Both the position numbers and the translations under genes were made by a program. Positions 21,921 to 35,000 of a stretch of 64,000 nucleotides of DNA are shown here, piece by piece (position 1 is the first letter of the stretch; each line of letters begins with the position of its first letter). The notes under the pieces were generated by a model. It worked only from the letters and a program-made list of their open reading frames with translations, did no database searches and had not been told where the DNA came from. Source of the DNA: Neolentinus lepideus HHB14362 ss-1 (Eukaryota > Basidiomycota > Agaricomycetes > Gloeophyllales > Gloeophyllaceae); the NCBI GenBank assembly GCA_001632425.1, contig KV425560.1, positions 356,418-420,417 on the forward strand. The letters run 5' to 3'.

Positions 21921-24298
21921 TCACTGTACGAACTTGCTGGGCTCCCAGCTACCGGGACCAAATCCTCTCGAACCCAAAGCATTGTCCACTATCCTCATCA
22001 TGCCTACAACCTTCTCGTCCTCCCACGGCTTGCCCACTATTTGCACGCCTATGGGGATCCCTTTCATGGCCTCCGGATTATAAGTCGGCTTCCGTCCTCC
22101 ATATATCATCAGCTCTACTGATTTGGCCCCGCGGAGATGTCGCCACTCTTCAGTGAGTTGATCCTTGGCTGGGTCCACTCGAGTAACCGGGACAATACCT
22201 GTGGGATAATTAAGCACATTGTACAAAATCGTCGCTTCCGCCAGCGGAGAAAGATGCGCGCAGCCCCTGCAGTAGATAAATTGGCCTAAGCTATCCGTGC
22301 GCTCTGGAGCTGCTGATGGCCTACCCGTGCGGTAAAGAAGGCAATGCCTGAACAGGCGCGATCATACCGTCCAATTGCAGTCTCGTCCACACCTAAGCTC
22401 AAGCTCCTTAGTTGCAACCAGGCTAAACAGACTACTCGCTCCGTGACCGACCTCGTCGAAGAAGAACTTCCTATAGTCATCTCTCTTTGCTGTCCATTCC
22501 CAGTATTCTTTGACAGTCTTGGCTCTTGAAGCGGCCACAACCGGGATCGATACCGGATCAGCAATCACATATTTCAATAACCAGAGACCAATCGATCGGA
22601 CAAAGGCTGATCAGAGACGTTAGCTGCAGATAGCCACGACGAACATCGTTATCTACTTGCCTGGTAGTTTAGGACCCAAGGTGGCCAGAAACAGGTTCGA
22701 TTCCTGCACGGACGTGAACAGGTGCTCTGGGAACTGAGAGGGGATGCCCTACTTTGGGATCAGGACCTGTATGAGCCTCTAATGTCTTGTATCCGTCTGC
22801 TGTAGTGATCCCAACGAATACTTCCAGGTGTCTGGAGGCAGCTGAGGCAATGGTTCAATGGATGAAGATGGAAGTAGATGCGAAAACGTCCTCACGGCCC
22901 GGGAGTTTGACTTCGACACATTCGTGACCCTGTGCTTCCAAAGCTTTCACTGTCTCCAGAACAGCACGCTTATTCGCTGGCGATGCCTTGATAAAGCCGT
23001 CTGTATATATGCTCAGCTCGTCGGGGATAGCATCAGCTTAACCTATGCGCCTACTGTCAGTATAGTATCCGATTCTCAGTCGCTTGGGCAGTTCCACGTC
23101 CTTCCAAGGAGTGGGAGGAATGGTGTGATAAGCATCGGGGACACCCAATATGCCCCGTGAGATAACTTCAATTTCGTCAACGGTACTACAACGATCAGCC
23201 ACTCAGTCTCTTATGCCGCTCTTCTGAGACAGTGATGCAAATACACTTACCGGGCCATTGGACCCGCGGTAGTCTTAATTCCCTCGAAGCCCGGCTCAAG
23301 ACCTGAAAGACAGGTTGTACGATGAAATTCGAATGAAAGGCGTATGAGCCTACCTCGGACCCCCTCCATACTCACCCTACCTGCAGTAGGCCTTAAACTA
23401 TAAATGCCGGAGTAACTGGCGGGTATCCTCAGGCTGCCACCCACATCAGACCCTGCACCAATGGCCGCACCGTCCATAGCCAGTAGAGCGGCTTCTCCCC
23501 CAGAGCTACCGCCGCAAGTATATTTTGCTGACCAGGGATTCAAGGTTCGCCCCCACACAGGATTGGAGCACTCAAAGGACAGCGCCATATTCTGTGGCAC
23601 ATTCGTCTTAACGAATGGAATAGCACCCATGGATCTGTATAATGTCACTACCTACAATCTTGGGCTCAGAGATAAACAACGGCTGTAGGGCTGTAGATAA
23701 ACTGACCGTAGCGTCTTTGCTGCAAGGCTGATTGGCCCAATGGCTGTACCCGGACGTCGCATCCACTCCTGCAATCTCATCTAGTTGTATTCGCGTTTCA
23801 GCTGTCCAGTTATAGAGATCATATGCACACTCACAATGGTCCTTGAAACTAGTAGGTACGCCGTGCAACGGTCCCTTCAGCTGTTTAGACCGAGAGAACT
23901 CTTCGTCCAGAGCATGCGCCTCTTGGCGGGCAGTCTCAAACAACACTGTGACGCTGTCAGAAACCTGAACATACGTAAGTAGCTAACAGAACGCACCCTC
24001 TGTTACGCAATTCGTAGTCTTCTGAGCATGAGCCGCCCGAGCAATGAATGCCTCCAATACTTGCGAAGCGGTCCATTCCTCTTTCTCGATCCGCTTCACT
24101 ATCTCCAATGCTGACAGATGTCGATCTGTCAGGATACTATCTCCCTAAACCGACCTGCATTACAGTCTACTGACCTGTTGCCTTTATGATCTCTCCGTGA
24201 GCGGCTTGTGAGAATTCCTGCGCCGTCGCAAGAGCCTTGTCCCGTATACCTCTCTTCGAACTCGCGACTGCCTCGAATGCATTGGAGAATGGCCACAT
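21921..24298 (-). CDS. Amidase-signature (acetamidase/fatty-acid amide hydrolase type) enzyme
   Basis: About ten exons are read from the ATG at 24298. The first junctions are 24298-24175, then 24110 onward. The order is MWPFSNAFEAVASSKRGIRD, EKEEWTASQVLEAFIARAA, GPLHGVPTSFKDHC (catalytic Lys), TNVPQNMALSFECSNPVWG, YTCGGSSGGE (cis-Ser), GSDVGGSLRIPA (nucleophile Ser), LRPTAGRVS, GPMAR and a C-terminal part PTYNPEAMKGIPIGVQIVG ending SKFVQ. This is the complete Lys-cisSer-Ser triad of the amidase signature family. These enzymes hydrolyse small or fatty amides, usually in the cytosol. One junction near 23800-23840 is unresolved: either 33 nt is spliced or the frame reads through. The substrate is not predictable. 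Confidence 0.88.
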
Positions 24299-24644
24299 GT
24301 TCACAAAACCAAACTCGAGGACAAGCCAGGAGAGTGGCAGGTGAAAGTCTCGCTACAGCGGAATGACAGCGATTCCCTTCCCATGGGTATTTCAAGAATT
24401 ATGTTCACATCATGCCAGACTGAGTTGACTGTCCACTTGCAGTTGAGCACAAGCTTAACATGGGTATAACTGAGGCATTGAAGTAAAAGCAGAGAGGCAG
24501 AGCTATGATATCCAAGCAATCTAGCATGACGGAAGCTGAGCCCGAGCTGCCCGAAAGGCAAATATATACCCAACATGATAACAAGAAGCAGACCGATCTT
24601 ACGAGAAGAGGTTACAGGATTACAGTACGATACACGACATATGA
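24299..24644. other. Intergenic: amidase promoter and U2AF2 3' flank
   Basis: 346 bases between the amidase start and the U2AF large-subunit stop, both on the minus strand. Nothing else was recognised. Confidence 0.5.
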
Positions 24645-26786
<2,142 letters not shown>

Positions 26787-26937
26787 TTTCAGTTACGTTT
26801 TGAAGTGAACACACGCTGGAGGTGAAAGTCGGGAGAGCGAGAAATTGCAACTCCGCCCGCCCAGGAACTGCACGTAGACGGATTGGGCAGGTGTGGACTT
26901 TGCATTCAGCTCTGTTCTTCTTCCGAAAGCACCCATA
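26787..26937. promoter_or_regulatory. Divergent promoter, U2AF2 / FIS1 (151 bp)
   Basis: The two start codons face away from each other with only 151 bp between them, so the core promoters must overlap. No TATA box is evident. Confidence 0.55.
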
Positions 26938-27641
26938 ATGCCTACAGAACTGCCTTACGCTGCCGACGCTGAGGTGTCACTGTCTTTTGACGAGCTCGAT
27001 GTACGCGTGTCAATAATATCTCAAGCTGTCTATGTTTTGACAACTGACTCAGGTAATTGTCGATCACAGGTATTACGGCTGCAATACGAGAAGGAGGTGG
27101 AGGCGGGGCATATAACGGTCCAGACAAAGTTCAACTATGCTTGGGGCCTAGTAAAGAGTCCAGTGCGGGAAGACCAGGTGGAAGGTGTACGGTTATTGCA
27201 AGGTACGCATAACATTCGTATTCTGGCAATACGCAAGGATCAAAAGCCGTTGATGGCAGAGATTTATCGTGCCGAGCCTGCCCGACGAAGAGAGTGTTTA
27301 TACTATCTGGCTCTTGGACACTACAAGATGGGGAACTATGAGGATTCGAAGAAATTCAACGGTGTGTAATTGTCTGTTCTTATGTGACCGAAGTCGTGTG
27401 CGACTCCTCTCCGCAGGTCTATTGTTAGAGAAGGAGCCAACCAACCTTCAAGCTCACAGTCTTCAAACACTAGTAGACAAACGTTTAGCAAGAGGTACGT
27501 TATACAATATTCACCTATATCTGCCTTTCCTGAACACATTACCCTTAAGATGGTTATATCGGCATGGCTCTAGCCGGCGGTGCCGCTGCGATCGGGACCG
27601 TCCTCCTTGCAGGCTTAATACGGCGAGCAACTCGCAAATAA
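26938..27641 (+). CDS. FIS1: Mitochondrial fission protein Fis1
   Basis: Five exons (26938-27000, 27070-27202, 27260-27361, 27417-27494, 27550-27641) join in frame to 155 aa, the usual Fis1 length. [11 protein letters not shown] and [20 protein letters not shown] are the two TPR-like helical repeats, and [14 protein letters not shown] follows. The C-terminus [20 protein letters not shown] plus RRATRK is a tail anchor with a basic end, as needed for the outer mitochondrial membrane. Fis1 recruits the dynamin-related GTPase through adaptor proteins in mitochondrial and peroxisomal division. Confidence 0.96.
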
Positions 27642-28174
27642 TAACTGTCATGGCCACGACTTACGTTGCTTCCCTCTCACCTCCTTATGGGCCTTATTTA
27701 TCCGTGTCCGTTAATGTATGCTGCCCGACTCATTATAACATAATAAACGCAACGAACCTTCCTTGGCAAAATCAACCTGTGCATGCGCACTCGCGCGCAG
27801 GCCGCAGAGCGGAGTGTAAGGACTCGAAGTGACTCGGGGTGAAGAGGAGATTGTGCCAGTGTTGACCGTAGACCAGATTTACTACTGTATCATTAGCTCA
27901 ATCGACGATTTTACGACTTCTTGTTTTACTCAAAACAAGGGCAAGAACGGAGCAGTTTTAGTATCTCGAAAGCGTGTTCTACAATACACACTTGTGGCGT
28001 ACAGCGATTGACGTCCGTGTACAAGATACAACTAAACCCAAAGAAAAGGTATGCAAGATTAAGTTACAAATGCAGCAGATAGCAGTGTGGAGGATGCGAC
28101 GGTAGATAACAATGCGTGCCGGACAAGATAACATTCAATTGGTCGTGGTTGGTCTCGCGTGTTTGTGTTGGGTG
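27642..28174. other. Intergenic between convergent 3' ends
   Basis: 533 bases hold the 3' UTRs of FIS1 and the M50B-like gene, which point at each other. No further gene was seen. Confidence 0.5.
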
Positions 28175-29569
28175 TCATGTCGGAAGGAATTGAGCTGTAG
28201 CGAAGTAATGAATTCAACTCATCAACAAAGGCGATAATGCAGCGACCTCACCAGCTTGGTACAGCATCTCGTCACCGGTTAGCTGACAGAGGAATAGGAT
28301 ATATTAGTCACCAGATCCTATTGCTTCCAGCATCACATTGGCATCTCACCTTGAAGGACGTGATACCAACGAAGATGAACCCTATCAGAACGCCAACATC
28401 AAAGAGTATCCATAGGGCTGCCCATACTAAAATGTAGCAACGAGAATGACCAGAGGATCCGCATGTATAAAGCGGCATGAACTTACCGTGAGCAGATATC
28501 TTCGGATACATAAGAGAGAATTGGGTGCAGTCGCTGTCATTTGCTTTTCTGAAGAACTTATCGTCTGTGATATCCCCTGCAGTCATGCGTCAACTCGAGT
28601 GCTTAGAGGCAAGTGAGGGGGAAGAGCAGCTCGACTTACAAACGACGTAGAAAACGCTAGGATATTACGTCAGAATTAAAGTAAAATGACATAAATCGAT
28701 TCGCTTACTTCATGACTCCGACAAATAAGCAATACCAACGCAACGCATCCCTGTTGGACAGCACGTCTGAACAGGTTCAACACCACAAGAGGAATTGCTA
28801 TGATGCGTACGCATGGTCAATGAACCAGAACCCGATGAGGAGCCCCTCATACATCACCGTCAAGAGGAGGGTCCTAGAGATACATCAAGAACAATTCTGC
28901 GTATGGAGGGGCCAAGGTACCCACAATTTATCCCGCACAAGGACCAAAGGGCATATGAGACCGATTCCAATAACAAAACTCATGATTTTGGCCACCAGAG
29001 TATCAAAGCCAGCCATGATAAATATGCCTCCAAAGACCGCAGAACCTATGTACCCTGCGGATAGGATACTTGCCGGATGTCCACCCTCGACGATGGTGCA
29101 ACCCCCGACGTTTGGGTCGATCGTGACTTTCAGGATGGTCCCGCCGGTCATGACCGCCTTGCAGACACGATGAACAGAGGTGATGTTGAGTAGGAGGGCA
29201 AGCATACCATGATTATGTGGCATAACTCATGCCAGCCAATGGTGAACAGCTTGAGAGGATTAATGAGGTTTCGTACGGTCGGAATATTCCATATGGCGAA
29301 TATCATGACGGCGTATACGACAATCTAGTGATGGTCCTACTAAGCGCCGGAACCACCTGCACGTATCGGAGAAACGTACAACATACAATATAGGCACCTG
29401 CATTCGTCTTCAGAACCATCCTGCGTTAAGCCAAAGAGTTACTCACTTGTATTTCGGTGGGACTGATTGCACTCGTCCGCACCGGCGCTGCTATTGGCGG
29501 CCTCCACGTTGTATCAGGATCATAGTCAAGCTCCTCCATGCGGTTTGCTAGTGCGCGTAGATATCCCAT
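28175..29569 (-). CDS. Peptidase M50B-like membrane metalloprotease
   Basis: A multi-exon gene runs from the ATG at 29569 (an in-frame ATG at 29539 is the alternative). Exon 1 is 29569-29447, exon 2 is a 15-nt microexon at 29397-29383 and exon 3 starts at 29324. The sequence runs VVYAVMIFAIWNIPTVRN, then FTIGWHELCHIIM, then GGCTIVEGGHPASILSAGYIG, VFGGIFIMAGFDTL, MSFVIGIGLICPLVLVRD, LLTVMYEGLLIGFWFIDHA, and it ends near LTGDEMLYQAAQFLPT. HELCH is the zinc-binding HExxH and the Gly-rich GGHPASILSAGYIGS follows as in fungal M50B-like proteins. About six hydrophobic helices are seen. Intramembrane zinc peptidase activity is expected from the family; the substrate is unknown. Confidence 0.88.
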
Positions 29570-29967
29570 GCCTGATTGAAACGACAGCAAGAGGCTCGGG
29601 ACAGTCTCGCCCGTCGACCACCACGTTCTGAGATATATACCCAGCACAGCGCGCCTCCCGGACTGGAGCAGAACAGCACAGAAACCTAGCCTCGTGTACC
29701 CAGTGCGGAGTCTGCACTGGTTCGAGGCTCGAGCATAATCTAGTAGTGTAGCATTCTTGACCAATAGGCGCCATCGTCCTGGCCGTGGGAATTGCGGGGA
29801 AGCACGACGCGCTCGGTCACGTGTGCCGCGACTCGTTGACCGGCGACGGAGTTTCAAAGTTGTTAGCCCGCCATAAATAGCTGAGGCGCGTCCGCTGCAC
29901 CACAACCTCTTCGTCCTCGACCATCACTACCGCCCTTTAACAACCCTCAAGCACCTCAAGAATCAAC
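29570..29967. promoter_or_regulatory. Divergent promoter, M50B-like / histone H2A (398 bp)
   Basis: The two starts diverge. CATAAATAG at about 29872-29880 is a TATA-like element ~90 bp upstream of the H2A ATG. In many fungi this position upstream of H2A is taken by a divergent H2B gene, which is not here. Confidence 0.5.
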
Positions 29968-30600
29968 ATGGTACGCGTGCTCTGTTTATCGCTGAAATTG
30001 CTTGCTTACAATGTCTCCTGGGCAGTCTGGAAAGGGCAAGGCGTATGTACCATGGGTGGCCTTCGCGTCTTTCGCGTGTCTAACTTTTTTGCAGCGGTAA
30101 ATCCTCCTCTGGCAAAGCTGGTGGCGATGCCAGCAAGACCATGTCGCGTTCCGCCAAGGCTGGTCTCCAGTTCCCCGTCGGTCGTATCCACCGTCTCTTG
30201 AAGAAGGGCAACTATGCCCAGCGTGTTGGTGCGGGTGCTCCCGGTACGTGATTAATTTCTCTGGCTTTCATTTTGTTCTTATTCCTGTCCAGTCTACCTT
30301 GCTGCTGTTCTCGAGTACCTTGCCGCCGAGATCCTTGAATTGGCAGGCAATGCCGCGCGTGATAACAAGAAGCAACGTATTGTTCCCCGCCATCTGCAAC
30401 TCGCCATCCGTAACGACGAAGAGTGCGCTGCATCTATCTTACACGGCGGAGTAGTAGATATTGACCATTATCGCAGGTTACATAAACTGCTCGGCAACGT
30501 CGTCATCTCCCAAGGTGGTGTCGTGCCATTCATCCAACCGGAACTTCTGCCTTTGAAGTCGAGCAAGGGGAAGAAGGAGGGTGCCTCGCAAGAGGTGTAG
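29968..30600 (+). CDS. HTA1: Histone H2A (canonical type with C-terminal SQE motif)
   Basis: Five coding exons (29968-29970, 30026-30042, 30095-30243, 30293-30422, 30477-30600) join in frame to 140 aa. The first coding exon is the ATG alone. SGKGKAGKS is the acetylatable N-tail, [14 protein letters not shown] and [19 protein letters not shown] the histone fold, and [18 protein letters not shown] with [21 protein letters not shown] the docking region. The end SQEV places a serine in the ATM/ATR-type S-Q-E context, as in yeast H2A. The docking region excludes H2A.Z. It packages DNA as an H2A-H2B dimer in the nucleosome. Confidence 0.96.
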
Positions 30601-31028
30601 GAGCTTTGCATATTTTATTGGTCCTGTATTCTTTATGTATCGTTACACTGTTATAATCTAGATTTTTTACCTTTTATCCTGTGAGAATCGGCATGCCACC
30701 TGGAGTCGGTGCATAGCCACCTGCATATTGTGGACGACCCAGAGCGAGCTCTTGACTTCGTATGCAATGTGCTTCTGCATTGTGCTCCACACCGTTCGCT
30801 TCTTTCCTATGGCAGACTATTGCAAAAGATCAAGGTTCTCTGGAACACTACTTACAACGAATTGCGTAGTCCTTCCTTGACATTCGCCGTAAAACCGGGG
30901 ATCCAAGCATACTCTTGTCGGCGAGATCTCGTCAGCATTGCTTGAACGATCACATTCGACGGTATCATGAACCCGATCCAGCTGATTAATTCACAAGCTC
31001 GGGGACTTGGTGCTCCTCTCCCGGGACG
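30601..31028. other. Intergenic, no gene seen
   Basis: This is the 3' flank of H2A and the upstream region of the DUF1857 gene. No coding frame of interest is seen. Confidence 0.5.
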
Positions 31029-31036
31029 TATAAAAG
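31029..31036 (+). promoter_or_regulatory. Likely TATA box of the DUF1857 gene
   Basis: TATAAAAG starts 75 bp before the ATG at 31104, the usual fungal distance when the 5' UTR is ~40 nt. Confidence 0.6.
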
Positions 31037-31103
31037 CGGGGTGCCTTTGGTGATCATCCCCTAAGTCCAAGTTCAACAACGTCAAATTCCAAACGACACC
31101 GCC

Positions 31104-31600
31104 ATGGTTTTCACTGCCGCTATAACTCGATCGGTCCCCTCTACCATTACACGAGCTCAGCTTTGGGAGGGTATTAAACTCAAAGCTCGCAACCCAATCG
31201 GATTCGTCCCTATAAGCGAATGCGAGGTGTTGTCGGAAGACGAGAATGGGCTGTTGCGCAGAGTCGTTTTGAATGGCCAGACCATCCATGAGGAGGCGAA
31301 GTTCAGTGAGCCGTATTGGGTGAGCTTCCCTACCCCCTCTACACCATGCATTGACTGACTGTCGTGCAGGCGAGTTTCACGATGCGCGAGACCGGAAACG
31401 AGATCATGAACATCATCAGCGTCGGCGGAAATGATCAGACATTCTTGACGTTCACGTTCAAGTGGAAATCCATCCCGGGTGTCGAACCAGGATCCGTGGA
31501 GGAGAAGGCGAAGGGCCCGGAGATGTACAAGATGAGCGCCCTTGCGGTCGAGAAAACCATTGCGAAGGTGGAGGAGCTGGTAAAAGAGGGAAAGCTTTGA
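31104..31600 (+). CDS. DUF1857 (AtaL-like) small protein
   Basis: Two exons (31104-31319, 31370-31600) join in frame to 148 aa. TRAQLWEGIKLKARNPIGFVP, then LRRVVLNGQTIHEEA, TMRETGNEIMNIISVGGND, LTFTFKWKSIPGVEPGS and KMSALAVEKTIAKVEELVKEGKL match the layout of the fungal DUF1857/AtaL family, which has a START-like helix-grip fold. The fold suggests binding of a small hydrophobic molecule. No catalytic motif is visible. A good TATA box suggests regulated expression. Confidence 0.88.
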
Positions 31601-32034
31601 ACATGATGACATGTTCCTGTATGTTGTCTGTACAGCACTTGTAACGTTGTTCTTTTCACTTGAATCATCTGAGTGTACGTCTGCCTGAGGTACCGTTCTC
31701 TGGCCGGGCACTGTCATCCATGAAATAACTTGAAAGGAAGTTGGACGTGCACGAAACCTCTCCGTGTAGTGCATAGCCGATCGTGCATAAAACGTCCACC
31801 ATAATCTGAGCACCTAGAGCCACGTGGAGCCACGCACAGCCAGTAACACTAATAAAGCCCCGGCGGCCGCCTGTACTCAACGCACAGGAGCCATAGTTCC
31901 AGACAACACGTTGACGGGCACGCCTGTTACAGGCAGACTTCATCTGTAGAGCTGCCTGACGTGAACTGTCACGTTCCCTAGAAAAGCACAAGTTCACAAC
32001 TCCACGCATACAAATTCTCGACCGAACCGTGAAC
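31601..32034. other. Intergenic, no gene seen
   Basis: 434 bases between the DUF1857 gene and the RhoGAP gene on the same strand. They hold the 3' UTR and the next promoter. Nothing else is visible. Confidence 0.5.
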
Positions 32035-35000
32035 ATGGCGGTTCTCTCGCTTCCTCTGTCGTTCAACAACTCGTTCTGGTCGCAAGACTATCGGCGCGGC
32101 TTGGAGGTGCTGTATGGAAAGTTGCAGCAGGTAAGTAGGCATATCTGTAGTCGGACCATGTTGGCTGAATGTAAGGGGTAGGGCGTCGCGGAGAATGAGG
32201 AGATTGTAGCATTCATTAGGGTGCGTCTCATTACTGTGAGCAGACGGAAGTATGCTCAGCATCTGTACAGGCTCGCGCAAATGCAGAGGCAGCATTGGCG
32301 GAGTCCTTGATGGTCCCTATGCCTACTGGCAATAAGGGTGTGTTCAATCAGTTCTCGTCTCGTCCTTACAGCTGACAATGAAATGAAATAGGTACTGGAT
32401 TCGATGCTGACGACGGCGCTTCTCTCCTTATGGCGTACCGTGGACTCCAGTCCGAGTCCGTTGCTCAAGGGAAGGTACATGAAGGCATTGCGAAGGAGTT
32501 GGATACTCTGGTTGCGGACCCCTTTGAAGACTGGGCGAAAGGCTACAAGGTACTTGCCATCGTGATCGTGTTACCGTGCCATTTGGTGCTGACATTTGTT
32601 CTGCAGGAGCGACTGCGTCAGAATAGGACCACGGTCGTAGATGGCTGGCTACGCTCCTATGAGCATGCGCAAGCCGAGGTTCGTGGCGTTTGATGTATTC
32701 ATTCAGCGGAGGAGTTCACATCTACTGCAGGTCTTGAAGCTCAAAAATTCGTATCTCTCGAAGATGCGCCGCGCGGACGAGGCAGAAGACGAGTACGTAC
32801 CCTCTACTTCGTATTAGTGCCCAGCCCCTTACAGTTACAGTGCGAGATTCGCTCCCACTAATGAGTATCAGGACAAGTATACTACGTCCCCCAGACTGGG
32901 TCCCAGAGACCCGCACCGTACGCCTCCTCTACGCACCGCCAGCGTCTCCGAACGCATTGCCCAGCGCCTCAAGGAGATACAGCGGCGGAGCGCAGGCAAG
33001 GCTGAGATTCGTCAAGAATCCACGTTCGTCAATGCCTCCGAGTCTGCGAACAAGGAAAAGGGCGGCGCTAGCCGGGAGAACGACGAGCAGCCGCTCATCC
33101 CGAAAGTCGACAAGGGCAAGGGCAAAGAAGTGGACCCAGAACAGGTCACCGCCTCTCCCCCGCAAATCGCCTCTCCTCCTCCCTTGTCGCCTCCGCTCCC
33201 ACCCTCACAGTTACCGTCGGAGATCCACATCCCACCACCATCATCGCCTATGCCCCCGCCCCCGCCCTCGCCGATCATCCTCGCTGGCCTCTCCCTCCCG
33301 CCCTCAGCCATCTCAGGTCTGCTCACGCGCGCTGCGGCGTCCATGCCTCTGCGCCCTGTTCGATTCCCGATTTTGGGCGAGTATCCCGACTGCTTTACCG
33401 GCGACGAGTTCATTACGTGGTTGACGGACAATGTGGAGGGCTTTGGGGGGAGCTTGGATAAGGCGGAGGATGCAGCGAGGGTGTTAACGGAGAGCGAAGG
33501 GTTGTTGAGAAGGATAGGGGAGTTCGGGAATACGTTTGAGGCCTCTGATGAGGCATTCTATCAGTTCAGGCCCAAGGTGCGTTCGCTGTGCCACATAGTG
33601 TTGTGTTACTGTGAGCTCAGTGTTGACATATAGGCGTTCGAGTTGGGAGCAACTCCGCAGCAGCAGACGAAGTCACCCATCTCCAGTCCTGCGTCAACCA
33701 CAAGAAACTTAGCACCGATTGCTGAAGGGCTTGTCAAGCGCTCTGAAAACTTTGTCCATTTGGTTCAGAGGGCATTGAACGCAAATGCGAACGGGGCGGT
33801 TGAGCCCCCATTTGTCAAGCTACGTAAGGATGCGGAGACTGCTGACAAGGAGTATCGCATTGCAGTCCGGAAATTGGATAGGCAAAGGTTGGGCCTTGAG
33901 GAGAGAATTGAGGATACGCTAAAGCTGCTACAGAGGTGGGAGGGTGATAGGCTGAGGGCTGTGAAGACAGGCGAGTTGCGAATGCTATCCTTTTCGTCGC
34001 AGGACTGACTCTCGCTCTGCCGATAGCGCTCCTTCAGTACGAAGGCACCCTCTCAAATACACCCAAAGCTCTTGAATCATCTCTAGAGCGCTCAGCCACT
34101 CTTATTGCTGCTTACCAGCCTGAGTCTGACCTGAATGCCCTCATCGAACGATACCGCACCGGTCCCTTCCGTCCGCACCCGCAAATATATGAGTCTGTCT
34201 CGCGCGACGAGTCGGACGTGGTGTTTGGGATTGACTTGAGGAAGTGGGCCGAGGGCGGGTGGGATATTTTGCACTCGGGCGAGGAGAAGAAGGACTCGGA
34301 TTTGGTGCCTCCGGTGTTGTCAGCGATGCTCAGAGGGCTTGGGGAGTCGTATACGAAGTTGCCCAATGATGCTGGTGAGTCGGTTATCGTAGTTTGGGAT
34401 TAGTGAGGAGTCTGACGTCATCTGATAATGCAGAGAAGCGCAAGGCGTGGATATATGAGGTTCCCCTCGTTGCTGTTCATCATCTGCGCGAGAGTCTTAA
34501 TGCTGTCTTGCCTGACCAACCGTTCCCGGAGGAGTTGTTCAAGAACTACGATGTCCCTGTCATCGCAAGTTGCGTAAAGCTCTGGATGCTCGAATTGGAT
34601 CCTCCGCTCGGGTTGTGGGAAGGATGGGATGAGTTCAGGAAGATATATCCTACCGGTGCGTCACATTTATGCATAGCGGAATAAGATACATGTTGACCCC
34701 CGCTCTCTCCAAGTTGGCAAATCAACGAAGGAGGACGGCGAGGTTAGCCCCGAACAGCATATGCAGGAGTTACAGGGTGCCTTGTTACGCCTCCCTCGGG
34801 TACATCTCTACGTCCTGGACGCGATCGTTGCGCATCTCCGAAAGTGAGTATATGAACAGTGAAGCCTTTCTGCGTCTGACTAGTTTTTTCCAGCTTGATT
34901 GATTCGACGACAACGGAGGAATCGAACGAGGTTTACATAACAAAATTGGCTCTCACGATGGGTCGAAGTAAGTTGCGATACGTATTTTCATGTCGAGCAT

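Noticed and set aside
22690..22707. tRNA-like GGTTCGATTCC (T-arm consensus)
   Set aside because: It is the complement of an amidase exon (codons for QESNL), and no acceptor stem or anticodon arm surrounds it.
28348..28358. Near-perfect Zap1 site ACCTTGAAGGA
   Set aside because: It spans an exon/intron border of the M50B-like gene (TTCAAG/GTGAG), far from a promoter. One mismatch to the consensus at such a position is expected by chance.
29968..30600. Histone variant H2A.Z
   Set aside because: The docking region [22 protein letters not shown] and the SQEV end are those of canonical fungal H2A; H2A.Z has a different L1 loop and docking sequence.
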